From NCBI GenBank assembly GCA_022009995.1, contig CP091734.1:62001-126000 (forward strand): 64,000 nucleotides of DNA. Direction: 5' to 3'. A program made the position numbers and the translations under genes. This document shows, piece after piece, positions 26,718 to 36,845 of the stretch (position 1 is the stretch's first letter; each line of letters begins with the position of its first letter). Source of the stretch: Clostridiales bacterium (lineage in GTDB: Bacteria > Bacillota > Clostridia > Christensenellales > CAG-917). Below the pieces are notes generated by a model. That model saw nothing but the letters and a program-made list of their open reading frames with translations, searched no databases and had not been told where the DNA came from.

Positions 26718-28129
26718 TTGTAGATTTTCTTTGCCTTGTTCCAATATTCGTCCAGGATTTCGGCGTTCCCCAAATCCTTTCCGTCTTTCAATATTTCGCT
26801 TTCCATATACTTAAAACGTTTCACGAACTTGTCGCACGCCTCTTTAAGGGCGGTTTCCGGCTCGATATGTCGCCAGCGCATCGGGTTTATCGCAGAAAAC
26901 AGCAGATCGCCCGCTTCCATTACGGCGTCGTCGCCGTCCGCTTCTTTAAATTCGCGGATTTCCTCGTTGAGCTTGTCGTAAGTGCCGTCGATGTCGGGCC
27001 AGTCGAACCCGCATTTCACCGCGACTTTCTGGATTTTGTAAGCGTACAAAAGCGCAGGCAGATTTTTGGGGATTTTGTCCATCTTGTCGCCGAAACTCGT
27101 ATATTCCTTTTCGACGGCTTTCGCCGCGTTCCAGTAATCCAGCGCGTCTTCGGCGTTCGTCGCTTTGTTCTGCCCGAAAATATGAGTGTGTCGGGTGATA
27201 AGTTTATGGCAAAGTCCGCTTACGACGTCGTTGAAATTATATTCGCCGTCGGCGTTTCCGATCATTGCGTGGAAAACTGCCTGCAACAATACGTCGCCCG
27301 TTTCTTCAACCATGCCGTCAAGGTCGTTTCTGTCGATTGCGTCGATAAGCTCGTACGCTTCCTCGATGAGATTTATCCTTATGCTTTCGTGCGTTTGCGC
27401 CCTATCCCACGGACAGCCGTTTTCGGACAACAGCGTTGCCATAATTTCGATAAGGTCGTGAGAATCGTGTCGTTTTGCCGACAACAAATCATCGGGCGGA
27501 ATCACCAAAGTCGTTATATACGAAAAATTCTTGCCGTGGTCGATTTCGGCAAGAGGTATGTATGTCAAATTATCTGTCTTTTTGACACTATTTATCAGAT
27601 AAACGAGTTTTTCGTCGCCGTATACGTCGGACAGTTTGATTTTTACGTCGCCCGCAAGAAGTCGGTTGTCAATTTCTCTGACGACGATGGTATGCCGCTT
27701 GTCCGGCATGAACGAAACGTCGGACACGACGTCGTACGCGCTGTAACTCATCACCGACGTGTCGGGACAAACGCCGGCAAAATCCGCCGCAAAACTCACG
27801 CCCGCGATAATTTCAATATCGTTCGTTTGTTTTTTCAGTTTTTGCACCGTGCCGTCGTCGAAACCGCCGCCGTTCACGCAAAACGCAACGTCGCCTTTTT
27901 CGTTTTCCGACAAAAGCGTTTTTATGATTTTTTCGTCAAGTTCGGAAAAATCTTCCGCCGCGTCGTATGCGTCGTCGAAAGATTTTGCGGATATTCCGTT
28001 TTTTTCAAAAAAATCGTACGTCGGCGTTTTTGCCGTTTTGACGTAAATGTTTTTTGCCTTTTTCAGAAACTTTTCGGCGCGGAAACTCAAATCGTCCTTA
28101 TAAAGCCCGAGTCCAATTACGGTAATCAT
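26714..28129 (-). CDS. mazG: MazG-family nucleoside triphosphate pyrophosphohydrolase with tetrapyrrole-methylase-like N-domain
   Basis: A 471-residue intact protein of the YabN type. Residues 1-210 resemble the SAM-dependent tetrapyrrole methylase fold (VIGLGLYKDDLS, AGVSFAADF). Residues 220-470 contain two MazG modules: CPWDRAQTHESIRINLIEEAYELIDA with EETGDVLLQAVFH, and CGFDWPDIDGTYDKLNEEIREF with EAGDLLF. MazG domains hydrolyse NTPs to NMP and pyrophosphate, probably removing damaged nucleotides. The order spoVT, spoVB-like, mazG matches Bacillus and many Clostridia. Confidence 0.92.
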   Translation of the reverse strand: MITVIGLGLYKDDLSFRAEKFLKKAKNIYVKTAKTPTYDFFEKNGISAKSFDDAYDAAEDFSELDEKIIKTLLSENEKGDVAFCVNGGGFDDGTVQKLKKQTNDIEIIAGVSFAADFAGVCPDTSVMSYSAYDVVSDVSFMPDKRHTIVVREIDNRLLAGDVKIKLSDVYGDEKLVYLINSVKKTDNLTYIPLAEIDHGKNFSYITTLVIPPDDLLSAKRHDSHDLIEIMATLLSENGCPWDRAQTHESIRINLIEEAYELIDAIDRNDLDGMVEETGDVLLQAVFHAMIGNADGEYNFNDVVSGLCHKLITRHTHIFGQNKATNAEDALDYWNAAKAVEKEYTSFGDKMDKIPKNLPALLYAYKIQKVAVKCGFDWPDIDGTYDKLNEEIREFKEADGDDAVMEAGDLLFSAINPMRWRHIEPETALKEACDKFVKRFKYMESEILKDGKDLGNAEILDEYWNKAKKIYK

Positions 28130-29700
28130 TCAACTCTCCCAGAATCGTAGTTTTTGCGATAATTTGTAATACGCCTTTGAAAACGGCACGCCCGAAAGTT
28201 CGTCCCCGTCAAAGACGCCTGAAAACGCCGCCGCGACAACGTACACAAACGACGCGACGACAAAACCTGTCGCAAGCGACAAAATCGGATTTTTGATATA
28301 AATATCAAAAGCCCACGCAAGTAAAAACATTATAACATTTATTGCCGCGATTGTACTAACGTTTTTCACGAGTTTAAGATTTTTTCCCGAGAGAATATAA
28401 AAATCGCGCGCGTTTAAGATTACTCCGACCGCCGAAAACGCAATCATACCGTATCCCGCGCCGTACACGTTGAAGTATTGAAGACATATCGCCGTAACCG
28501 CAATTTTCAGCGCGACCGAAAAGGAATTGTTGACGATGATTTTTCCGGTCTTGTCAATCGCCATTATCATACTTGCATAAATTTCACGAAGCGCGCCCAT
28601 CGGCACGGTGAACGAAATAATCCTTAAAAGCCGCACCGCCGTTTGTGTTTCCGCGCGATTAAGACGCGGATATAAAACCGCAATAATTTTGTCGGAAAAC
28701 GCAAACATCATAACCGCGGCAAACGTCGAAATAACAAAAGCGAGTTTCACGGCGGTCGCTCCTTTTTTCCTGATTTCGTCGATGTCCCGTTTTGCCGTCG
28801 CCGACGCGATAACCGGCACGATCGCAACCGACAACGAAACGCTTAAAACGACGGGCATATTCACGACGCTCATTACCGTGCCCGAATACAAACCGTACTT
28901 CGCCGTCGCAAGAGAAATCGACTCTCCCGACGCTTTTAATATGTTTACGATTAAAATTCCGTCGATAAACTGCGAAAACGGTATGATAAAGCCGGCAATC
29001 GCAAAAACGACAGACGTTTCAGAATGGCGCTTTGCACGTCTTTGTCGCAACTTTCCACCGCGTTGATTTTGTAAATCTTCCCGCGCGAAAAATAGGTTAT
29101 CACAATATAAATAAGCGCGACAAATTCGCTTATCATCACTCCTGTCAGTGCGCCGATTACGCCGTAAATCACGCCGTACTTTGACAGAATTTTTGCAAGA
29201 GTCAGCCCGAACGCAAGTTTGAAAACCTGTTCAAAAAGCCCCGATACCGCCGTCGGAATCACGTCGTTGTTCCCCTGAAACCAGCCGCGGAACATCGACA
29301 ACGCACCGACGAAAACAACCGCCGGCGCAATGACGTAATATCCGCTTTTCACGCCTTCGTTTCCTTGAATTCTTGCCACGAATCCCGACAAAACACACAA
29401 GAGAGCGGCAAGCACGACCGACGTCCCGACAACGCTTAAAAGCGCGTTTTTAAGGACTATCCTGCTGTCCTTTTTCAACGCGTTATTCTCGCTCGTGAGC
29501 CTTGACACAGCAACGGGTATTCCGCCCGTAGTCAGCGCAAGTATCAGCGCGTAAATGGAAAACACAAGCTGATACATTCCCATTCCTTCCGCTCCGAGCA
29601 CAGACGTGAGTGGCACGCGATACAGCGCGCTTATTACCTTTGCAATTATGGAAAACACCGAAAGCAGCGCGGCGTTTCCCGCCATAGTACGCCTTTTCAT
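28130..29700 (-). CDS. SpoVB/MurJ-like MOP-family flippase (frame broken once)
   Basis: About 523 residues with roughly 14 membrane segments; member of the polysaccharide flippase group (SpoVB, YabM, MurJ relatives) that moves lipid-linked cell-wall precursors. AGNAALLSVFSIIAKVISA, RVPLTSVLGAEGMGMYQL and GGIPVAVSRL are typical. A missing A at 29017-29019 breaks the frame; repaired, it reads SAILKTSVVFAIAGFIIPFS. Its ATG overlaps the spoVT stop by four bases. Role in spore cortex synthesis is inferred from synteny with SpoVT; a vegetative flippase is also possible. Confidence 0.88.
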
Positions 29701-30227
29701 TGCAGTGAATTTGCTAAGATTTTTGCCGAAAACTCGGCAAGTTTGGTTTTTTCGGCGACGTTTTTTTCGGATTTTGACAGCAAAATAACGCCGCCCGTAA
29801 CGTCGCCCGCGACGACGACAGGCGCGAATATCTGCATTTTGTATTCGTTTGTATCGTCGCCCGTTATCGCATATCCGTCAGGCAAAAACACCGTGCGCGT
29901 CGTCCTTTTCTGAAAAATATCCGCGACTTTTTGCAATAAGAGTTTGTCCGAATAAAAGGTCTTGTCAAAGCCCGCCGCCGCGACGATTTTGTCAAGGTCG
30001 GTCACAAGCGACGTGTCCCCCGTCGACGAAAACAAACTTTCCGCAATCTCTTCCGAAAACTTTTGTATTCCCTTTACGCACGAGTATTTTTTCAGGATAA
30101 GGCTGTTTTCGTCAACGAAAATTTCCATTTCTTCGCCCTCGCGAAGGCGCATCGTACGGCGGATTTCTTTCGGGATAACCACGCGTCCCAACTCGTCGAT
30201 TCTTCTTGTGATTCCTGTGTATTGCAT
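29697..30227 (-). CDS. spoVT: Stage V sporulation regulator SpoVT (AbrB-type)
   Basis: About 176 residues. The N-terminal swapped-hairpin DNA-binding domain GITRRIDELGRVVIPKEIRRT is the AbrB/SpoVT signature. The C-terminal GAF-like domain (about residues 55-176) is the part that distinguishes SpoVT from AbrB. In Bacillus it tunes sigma-G-dependent genes in the forespore. I start at the ATG at 30227 (MQYTG), with GGGAGG seven bases before, not 16 codons upstream. That GGGAGG is also the descending arm of a terminator-like hairpin. Confidence 0.92.
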   Translation of the reverse strand: MQYTGITRRIDELGRVVIPKEIRRTMRLREGEEMEIFVDENSLILKKYSCVKGIQKFSEEIAESLFSSTGDTSLVTDLDKIVAAAGFDKTFYSDKLLLQKVADIFQKRTTRTVFLPDGYAITGDDTNEYKMQIFAPVVVAGDVTGGVILLSKSEKNVAEKTKLAEFSAKILANSLQ

Positions 30228-30260
30228 AAAAAAACCTCCCGCAGTAGTATCCGCAGGAGG
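30228..30260 (-). terminator. Terminator-like hairpin carrying the spoVT Shine-Dalgarno
   Basis: On the minus strand a ten-pair stem (CCTCCTGCGG / CTGCGGGAGG, two wobbles, loop ATACTA) is followed by seven T and then directly by ATG of spoVT. The 3' arm GGGAGG is the ribosome site, so the same hairpin can end rex transcripts and hide the spoVT start. Confidence 0.65.
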
Positions 30261-30278
30261 AAAGTAATTATGCAACGA

Positions 30279-30914
30279 TTATTGTTGTTCGTTAATCTTG
30301 TAAGACAGCACGAACAGACTGTCGCTCATATTGATGTTTTCGCACACGACGCCTTCCGCGACGTTCGACAAATCGACGGGGGCGAAATTCCAGAATTTAT
30401 TCACGCCGAGCCGCACAAGATTTTCGGCAACTTCGCGCGCGTATTCCTTTTGTACGCAAATCGCCGCGATGTCGACGGGGTGCGTGTTTATGTATTCCGC
30501 AAGTTTATTGACGTTCAGGACTTCGACGCCGGCGGGCACTTTCTGAATGACCGTCGGATCGACGTCGAACATTGCGCGGACGTAAAAGCCGTCGTCTGAA
30601 AACCCGACGTATCTCGCAAGCGCTTTTCCGATGTTGCCGCACCCGATAATAATTATGTTGTGCTGCTGATCGAGCCCCAAAATCGACGCGATTTCACTGC
30701 GGAGTTTCCCCACGCTGTACCCGTAGCCCTGCTGACCGAATTCGCCGAAATTTGAAAAATCCTGTCTGACCTGCGACGCCGTAACGCACAGGTTTTTCGC
30801 AAGTTCCGAACTGGAAACGCGCTTTACGCCGTCGTGTTCAAGCTGTTTAACGTATCTGTAATATCGCGGAAGACGTTTAATGACCGCTTCCGATATGCCT
30901 TGTTTTTTTGCCAT
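30279..30914 (-). CDS. rex: Redox-sensing transcriptional repressor Rex
   Basis: A 211-residue intact repressor that senses the NADH/NAD+ ratio and represses fermentation genes. N-terminal winged helix (RLPRYYRYVKQL, SSSELAKNLCVTASQVRQDFS NFG) and C-terminal Rossmann domain with IIIGCGNIGKALARY. The C-terminal domain-swap helix contacts its dimer partner. Promoter TTGACA, 17 bp, TAAAAT upstream. A classic Rex operator (TTGTTAA...TTAACAA) was not seen in the window. Confidence 0.95.
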   Translation of the reverse strand: MAKKQGISEAVIKRLPRYYRYVKQLEHDGVKRVSSSELAKNLCVTASQVRQDFSNFGEFGQQGYGYSVGKLRSEIASILGLDQQHNIIIIGCGNIGKALARYVGFSDDGFYVRAMFDVDPTVIQKVPAGVEVLNVNKLAEYINTHPVDIAAICVQKEYAREVAENLVRLGVNKFWNFAPVDLSNVAEGVVCENINMSDSLFVLSYKINEQQ

Positions 30915-30935
30915 AATATTATTCCTTTACGGATA

Positions 30936-30964
30936 ATTTTAATTACTAAGTTTTGATATGTCAA
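30936..30964 (-). promoter_or_regulatory. Promoter of rex
   Basis: TTGACA at 30964-30959, 17-bp spacer, TAAAAT at 30941-30936 on the minus strand. A CAAGAAA/TTTCTTG inverted repeat overlaps the -35 box. Confidence 0.7.
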
Positions 30965-31045
30965 GAAAAATTTGATTTCTTGCGTCGTATCTTTCGCCCT
31001 GTTTTTTCACCCGATTTTCACGCGGATTGAAAAAACTTTGCGATT

Positions 31046-32817
31046 TTATCTGAGCATTCCTTTCAGCAGTTCTTGTGCCGCGGGAACGTCGCCTATCGTT
31101 TTTGAGTAATGCGCGTATTTTACAACCGAGTTTTTGTCGACGGTAAAGAACGCAAGCAACTGTCCGCCACGTCTTTCGGGGTGTTCGTTTTCGCCGCCGA
31201 TAAGGCTTTTTGCAAGCGTCTTGAACATGTCGGAAGACACCATTTTTTTAATATCGTCGCCGACCATATTTTCAAAGTACTTGTCCCCCGCGACCATGCT
31301 GAACATACTGTTTGCTTCAAATACGGAAAATCTGTCGTAAAGTTTTCCGTTTACGTCGGGGATAAGCTCGAAATCGTATTCCGCCTGCAACTTGCCAACG
31401 GTTTTCTCATCTGATTGAATAACCGCCTTAATCTCACGACCGCACAATTTTGCAACTTTATTGAGCGTTTTCAAGCCTTTAAGCGCGGTTTTCGTAATGT
31501 CGCACTCCGCAAATCTTAAAAATGCGATGAACGTCGACTTGCGTTTGTTTTCGGACAAATCAACCGTCTTGCCGCCGACCGCGGTATAAACGAAATGCAT
31601 TTTGTCGCCGACTTTCAGCGTCACGGGACGAGGTTCGCCGCTGTTTGAAATTTCGTCGAGTTTCTCGTTGACGGCAAATTTAATGCGTTCAAGCGCGCTT
31701 ACGAGAGTGTCTTTCGGGCATGCGAGATTGATCCTTTCAAACCCTCTGCCCGCGTCGCCGAACATTTCGCCGTAATCGAGATAAACCTTATGCTTGATAA
31801 GCGCGGCTTTCAACTCGGCATGAGTGAGCCCGAGCGCGCGGAAATCTATCCATTGCAAATACGTGCCTTCGAGTTTCGACACGACGACGGAAGGAAAGTT
31901 TTCTTTGAAACTCTTCCGACGTTTTTGCGTTTTCGTTTATGACCTGAATCAATTCGTCAAGCCAGCCTTCGCATTCGTTATACGCCGCAACGCACGCGGG
32001 ATACGCAAACACGTTAAGGTCCTTGATAATATCGACAAGCGCAATAGCTTTCGCTTTTGCGCGCGCTTCGTCGTTGGGAATGAAAATGTTGGAACACTGA
32101 ACGCCTGCAAGGTTGAAAGTCTTGCTGGGCGCGGTGCAGACGGCGATATTTTGTTTCACGCTTTCCAGATTTGCAAACAACGTATGTTTTACGCCGGGCA
32201 TGATAAGGTCGTTGTGGATTTCGTCGTCGATGATGAACACGCCGTTATCGACGCAGATTTTGCCGACCTTTTCAAGCTCTTCTTTCGTCCATACTCTGCC
32301 GACGGGGTTGTGCGGATTGCAAAACAGAATCGCCGTATTGTTTATCTTTCGCCTTTCTTTCAAGGTCTTCGAAGTCGATTTCGTAGCGACCGTTCACGTT
32401 TTTCAAAACGCTGTAAACGACGTGCCTCGTTTTGGCAATCGTTACCATATCGAACGGATAATAAACGGGCGTGAGAAGTATCACTCCTTCGCAAGGTTTC
32501 GTAACCGCCTGAATAAGAATCGACAATGAGGGAACCACGCCGGGCGTCGTCAGTATCCATTCTTTTTTCGCGGCGAAACCGTGCTTGCGCTTCATCCAGT
32601 TCAGCACCGCTTCATAGTATTCGTCGTAAGCTTCGGTATATCCCAAAACTCTTTCGTTTGCGGTTTTCGCAATCGCTTCGGAAATTTCTTTCGGCGTCAC
32701 GAACTCCATATCCGCAACGGAGAGCGGCGCAAAGTCGGGCGAAGTTACGCCGTATTCGTTCCACTTTACGGATCCGGTGCCTGTGCGATTGACTTTCGTT
32801 ACAAAATCGTATTTCAT
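31046..32817 (-). CDS. PatB/MalY-type PLP enzyme fused to a peroxiredoxin-like domain (frame broken twice)
   Basis: About 590 residues. Residues 1-385 are a MalY/PatB-type aminotransferase or cystathionine beta-lyase: VADMEF, YYPFDMV, FCNPHNPVGRVW, IIDDEIHNDLIM, and PLP lysine in CTAPSKTFNLAG. Residues about 405-590 are thioredoxin-fold, AhpC/peroxiredoxin-like: VGDKMHF, FIAFLRFAECDITKTAL, IQSDEKTV, DVNGKLYDRFSV, FTVDKNSVVKYAHYSK. The junction lies within an unbroken stretch, so the fusion is real in this sequence. One Cys of the usual CxxC-type site remains (AECDIT). Length changes at 32341-32343 and 31908-31910 break the first domain only. It likely acts in sulfur amino acid cleavage, possibly coupled to redox; that is inference. 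Confidence 0.8.
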
Positions 32818-32881
32818 TTCTTTCTCCGATATAATTTGAAAAAGTCCGTTGCTTAAAGCAAAAGACCTTTCCTTAAAATCA

Positions 32882-33470
32882 TTATAACTCCACGCGGGTG
32901 CGAAGCGCGGTGGATAAGGTCATTTCGTCGGCGTACTCGATAACGCTGCCTTCGGGAAGACCGCGGGCGATGCGCGTAACCTTTATTCCCAGCGGCTTTA
33001 TAAGTCGCGCGATATACAATGCGGTTGCCTCGCCTCGACGTCGGGATTGGTCGCAACGATGACTTCTTTCACGCCGTCAAGCCTTTTCAGCAGCCCTTTT
33101 ATGTCGATATCGTCGGGGCCGACGTGTTCGATGGGCTGATTACGCCGTGCAAAACGTGATAAACGCCCTTAAAAGACTTTACCTTTTCAAAAGCCTGAAT
33201 ATCTTTCGGCTCTTTCACGACGCAGATAACCGACTTGTCGCGCGTACGACAAATTTCGCAAACGTCGTCAGCGTCGTCGGTATAGTTGCCGCAAATTTTA
33301 CAGAATTTCACCTTTTGTTTGACGTCGCGCAAGGCGTTGATAAGGTCGTCGACTTCGCTGTCGCTGCGCTTTAATATGGAATAAGCGTACCTTGCCGCCG
33401 TCTTTTCGCCCACGCCCTCGAACTTCGTGAATTCCGCAATAAGTTTTGCAAGAGGCTCGATATAAGGCAT
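32882..33470 (-). CDS. recR: Recombination protein RecR (frame broken twice)
   Basis: Part of RecFOR, loading RecA on gapped DNA. About 196 residues after repair. N-terminal helix-hairpin-helix FEGVGEKTAARYAY, zinc finger CKICGNYTDDADDVCEIC, then Toprim domain ICVVKEPKDIQAFE, NPDVEGEATALYIARLI and C-terminal ALRTRVEL. Breaks: one C missing at 33133-33135 (restoring GVISPIEHVGPDDIDI) and one G missing near 33033 (restoring DVEGEAT). End at 32882 by the restored frame. Its start overlaps the ybaB stop by one base. Confidence 0.9.
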
Positions 33471-33811
33471 CAGAACAAACCGCCCATACCGCCTGCAAGC
33501 GGTCCCATAAGTTCTTCCTGCAACTCGTCAACCTTTTTGACGGCGTCGTTGAATGACGCGACGATAAGATCTTCCAGCATTTCGATGTCGCTGGGGTCAA
33601 CCGCTTCGGGCTTGATTTTGACGGCGGTGACTTCCTTGTCGCCCGTCATCGTGATTTCAACCATGCCGCCCGCCGCCGAGCCGGTTACTTCGGAATTTTT
33701 AAGTTCTTCCTGAGCGCGCTGCATATCGGCTTGCATTTTTTGCGCCTGTTTCAAAATTTGTTGCATATTTCCGCCGCCGAATCCGCCGCCGGGAAAACCG
33801 CCTTTGCCCAT
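33470..33811 (-). CDS. ybaB: YbaB/EbfC nucleoid-associated protein
   Basis: A 113-residue intact small DNA-binding protein, normal for the family. A Gly-rich N-terminus precedes NMQQILKQAQKMQADMQRAQEEL, and the C-terminus has DIEMLEDLIVASFNDAVKKV. The order dnaX-ybaB-recR is conserved in bacteria. Dimers bind DNA with little specificity. Confidence 0.93.
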   Translation of the reverse strand: MGKGGFPGGGFGGGNMQQILKQAQKMQADMQRAQEELKNSEVTGSAAGGMVEITMTGDKEVTAVKIKPEAVDPSDIEMLEDLIVASFNDAVKKVDELQEELMGPLAGGMGGLF

Positions 33812-33826
33812 AAAAAATACCTCCGG

Positions 33827-35326
33827 TTATTTCGTGATTTTGAAATCGTCCCCGAAAAGCGTTTTCAGCCTTTTCAGGACGTCTTCCGACGTGTCGTCGT
33901 CGGTGACCTTTACGGTCAGTTTATACGGCTTGCCCGAAAGCGCGCCGAGTTTTGATTCAATAAGTTTAAGGTTGTCGGGGATACTCACGACGGACGCGTC
34001 CGCCTTCGTTTTGAAAGACACATTGAAAAAGTTCCCGTTTTCTTCCACCCCGACGTATTTATTCATCGCAATCCCCAGCGCCATGCACCTTTCCTTCCCC
34101 ACGATTTCCGTGCGGCAGGCGTCCCAAAGCGCGTCGGGATTATCTGTTTTCAGCTCATTTTTTTTTTGAAACGCGGTGTTTACCGCGCCTTGCGAAACTG
34201 CCGATTCCAGTTTTTTCAAGCGTTTTTCGATTTCCGCCTCGCCGTTTTCAAGCGCAGCCCTTACGACCGTCGCCTCAAACATAATGCGGGGCTGGGTGCT
34301 GTATCTTAACTCGCCGGAAAGACCGTTGAACAAATCGAGCGCGTTCAGAAGGTCGACGTTGCCGGACGATTCCGAAATCGCCACAGTTTTTCGTAAATAT
34401 CTTTCGGGAGTTTCAAGGCGGACTCGGCATTTTTGCAGTTTTTCACGTAAATGACGTTCCTTATCGTCGTTGCGACGTCCTTATTGAGAACGGCGATGTT
34501 TTTGCCGAAATTCGACAAATTATCGACGATAGACAATGCACTCGCGACTTCGTGCGAAAGCACCGCCTGCACAAGGTCCAGAACAATGTGAGGATCGGAC
34601 GCGCCGAGAACTTCCAGAACGTCATCGTAAGTTATCGTATCGCCCGAATACGACGCGCACATATCCGCAATCGAAAGACTGTCGCGCACGCTGCCCTCGG
34701 CAGAAGTTGCGATAAGGTTTATCGCTTCTTCCGAATACTTTGCCGATGTCGTCGAAAATGCGTTTCAGATTGTCCGAAATATCTTTCACCGAAAGCAATT
34801 TGAAGTCAAAGCGCATGCACCTTGACAAAATCGTCTGCGGCAGTTTGTGGACGTCGGTCGTCGCAAGAATGAACACGGCGTGTGACGGCGGCTCTTCCAG
34901 CGTTTTCAGAAGTGCGTTGAACGCGCTTGTCGAAAGCATGTGAACTTCGTCGATGATATAAACTTTGTACTTTCCGATGACGGGCGGATACTTGACCTTT
35001 TCGCGAAGGTCGCGGATTTCGTCCACCGTGCTGTTGGACGCGGCGTCGATTTCCAGAATATCCATATTGCCGGGCTTTTGAAGTTCGACACAAGCCGAGC
35101 ATTTCCCGCACGGATTGCCGTTTACGGGGTTTTCGCAGTTAATCGCGCGCGCAAAAATTCTCGCGACGGTGGTTTTTCCCGTGCCGCGAGTCCCCGTGAA
35201 AAGGTATGCGTGCGAAATGTTGTCCGTTTTAATCTGATTGACAAGCGTCCTTACGATATGTCCCTGCCCGATAACCTCGTCGAAAGAAGTCGGACGGTAT
35301 CTTCTGTACAAAGAAATGTGTGCCAT
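33827..35326 (-). CDS. dnaX: DNA polymerase III subunit gamma/tau (frame broken twice)
   Basis: Clamp-loader ATPase. About 500 residues. RYRPTSFDEVIGQ at the start, Walker A GTRGTGKTT, zinc-binding CxxxxxxxxCxxC as CENPVNGNPCGKCSAC, Walker B IIDEVHML, sensor 1 LATTDVHKLP and the SRC motif SRCMRFDF. C-terminal tau region is short. Breaks at 34739-34741 (A run; restores DIGKYSEEAINLIA) and near 34385 (restores EKLVAISESSGNVDLL). Neither site resembles the programmed slippery sequence known in E. coli. Promoter TTGCAA, 17 bp, TATACT upstream. Confidence 0.92.
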
Positions 35327-35336
35327 TCGTTCACCT

Positions 35337-35382
35337 TTACATTAGTGTAATATAGTATATACTAAAACATAGGATTTTGCAA
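35337..35382 (-). promoter_or_regulatory. Promoter of dnaX-ybaB-recR with adjacent palindrome
   Basis: TTGCAA at 35382-35377, 17 bp, TATACT at 35359-35354. Just downstream, TTACATTAGTGTAA (35337-35350) is a perfect TTACA/TGTAA inverted repeat near the start of transcription. Confidence 0.6.
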
Positions 35383-35386
35383 CCGT

Positions 35387-36242
35387 TTACAACTCCGTCG
35401 CCAAATTTTTGTAGCCGCATACGACGCTCATTGTCGCAAACCTTAACGCCGCGGAAAGCGTCGCGCCCGAAAAATCCGACTTCGCGACGTTTCCGACGAC
35501 AGCCGCGGCAGCCTTGATTTCCGCCTTGATTTTAATGTATTCGGGCATATTTTCGGATTTTGTAATTTTGTCAAAATCGGCATTTAATTTATTGATTTCA
35601 TTCAATAAACCTTTTAATCTGTTTTTTACTTCACTTTCGCCGATACTGCCTTTGTCAAACGAAGTCGTGATTTCGTAAAGGCGGGAAAACGCCGTATCCG
35701 AGTATTTCAATGCGTTTTTTACAGCGTCTTTTTTTCCGTTGTCGCACCAGGAAAGCGCGGGTGCCTTGACACAGATTTCATAGATGCAGGAACTGCTCCC
35801 CGCCATTCTTTTTCGGACTTTTTCCGCATCGTCGCGGCTTTTATAACACGCAAGCGCGAGATAGTATTTTTCATCGTAAATTATATATCCCGCCCCGCCC
35901 GACGTGCGCGCTTCGTCGGCGGAAATTCTTGCAAGGCTTTCGTCCGAAAACACGTCGGAGCACACGACGTAATACATTTCGCAGTCGGTGTTTGTTTTTG
36001 AAAGAAATTCATCACGCTTCCTTTCCGGAAAGGGTTGCGAGAGCGAACGTAAGCGAGAAGCACAAAAGTATCGTACAAACGACGAAAACCGCCTGTTTGT
36101 CGGCTTTTACGACGCGCCTTTTTTCGGGTTTTTGCGGTTTTGTTTTCTTTCTTTTTTCGGGTTTTTTGTGCCGCCCGTCTTCCTTCCAGATATACGATTT
36201 ATACTTATAATCGTCATAATTTACGTTGTCGATTTTTTCCAT
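35387..36242 (-). CDS. Membrane-anchored SPOR-like protein (frame broken once)
   Basis: About 285 residues. A basic, Lys/Pro-rich cytoplasmic N-terminus (HKKPEKRKKTKPQKPEKR) leads to one membrane helix (AVFVVCTILLCFSLTFALATL), then an extracellular domain with YYVVCSDVFSDESLARISAD and YYLALACYKSRDDAEKVRKRM, resembling SPOR peptidoglycan-binding domains, and a helical tail. The halves are joined by removing one A at 36022-36024, which gives SGRKRDEFLSKTNTDCEMYYVV. Function is likely in cell division or envelope; inferred. The ATG follows directly after the T run of the dCMP deaminase terminator. Confidence 0.62.
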
Positions 36243-36268
36243 AAAAAAACACCCTTATAATTAAGGGT
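36243..36268 (-). terminator. Terminator of the dCMP deaminase gene, overlapping the next gene's start region
   Basis: ACCCTTA / TAAGGGT stem and seven T on the minus strand, followed at once by the ATG of the SPOR-like gene. AAGGGTG in the descending arm is the only Shine-Dalgarno candidate for that gene. Confidence 0.7.
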
Positions 36269-36295
36269 ATTCTTTATATCCTGAAAATTGACTTA

Positions 36296-36748
36296 TTATT
36301 CTTCGTATCTTTCGACAAGAATGTCGGCTTCGCTCAGGATTTTCATTGCGAATTCGTCCGGGTATCCTTCGCGATAAACGATACGTTTTATGCCGCTGTT
36401 GACGATGATTTTGGCGCAGATACTGCACGGCTGATGCGTACAATAAAGGGTTGCGCCTTCCAGTGAAATACCGAGTTTCGCCGCCTGACAGATGGCGTTC
36501 TGCTCCGCATGAACGGCGTAGCAAAGTTCCGCGCGGGTGCCCGACGGGATTTTCATAATATCCCTCATACATTCGCCCTTTTCGACGCAACTTCTGATGC
36601 CTTCCGGCGCGCCGTTGTAGCCGGTTGTGAGGATTCTTTTGTTTTTTGTGATGACCGCGCCGACCTGACGCCCGTTCTATAACAACTTGACCACGTCGAA
36701 ACGACGTTTGCCATTTCCATAAATCTCTTATCCCATTTGTCCATCATA
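36296..36748 (-). CDS. Deoxycytidylate deaminase, ComEB type (frame broken once)
   Basis: Zinc enzyme converting dCMP to dUMP for dTTP synthesis. About 150 residues. N-terminal KWDKRFMEMANVVSTWSSCYR, then catalytic HAEQNAI (His zinc ligand and Glu proton shuttle) and CTHQPCSICAK (two Cys zinc ligands). A missing A near 36675 breaks the frame; repaired, it reads CYRNGRQVGAVITKNKRIL and joins CMRDIMKIPSGTRAELCYA. GAGG precedes two adjacent ATG codons (36748 and 36745); either may be used. The promoter TTTACA, 17 bp, TATATT is upstream. Confidence 0.9.
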
Positions 36749-36845
36749 GCGACCTCGAAAGAAATAAATATATGATAATAATAACACTTTTTCAGCCCGT
36801 TGTAAACAAATTCGCGCGCATACGTGCGCGCCCGTATTTTAATGT

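Noticed and set aside
26867..28150. 427-codon frame opposite mazG
   Set aside because: Shadow of a well-supported gene on the other strand; no family features, Phe/Val/Arg-rich as typical of antisense frames here.
30915..31045. Rex autoregulatory operator
   Set aside because: Only a CAAGAAA/TTTCTTG palindrome was found, which does not match the Rex consensus.
33827..35326. Programmed frameshifting in dnaX
   Set aside because: The breaks are not at a slippery heptamer with a following stem, and they would disrupt the conserved core rather than make a short gamma product.
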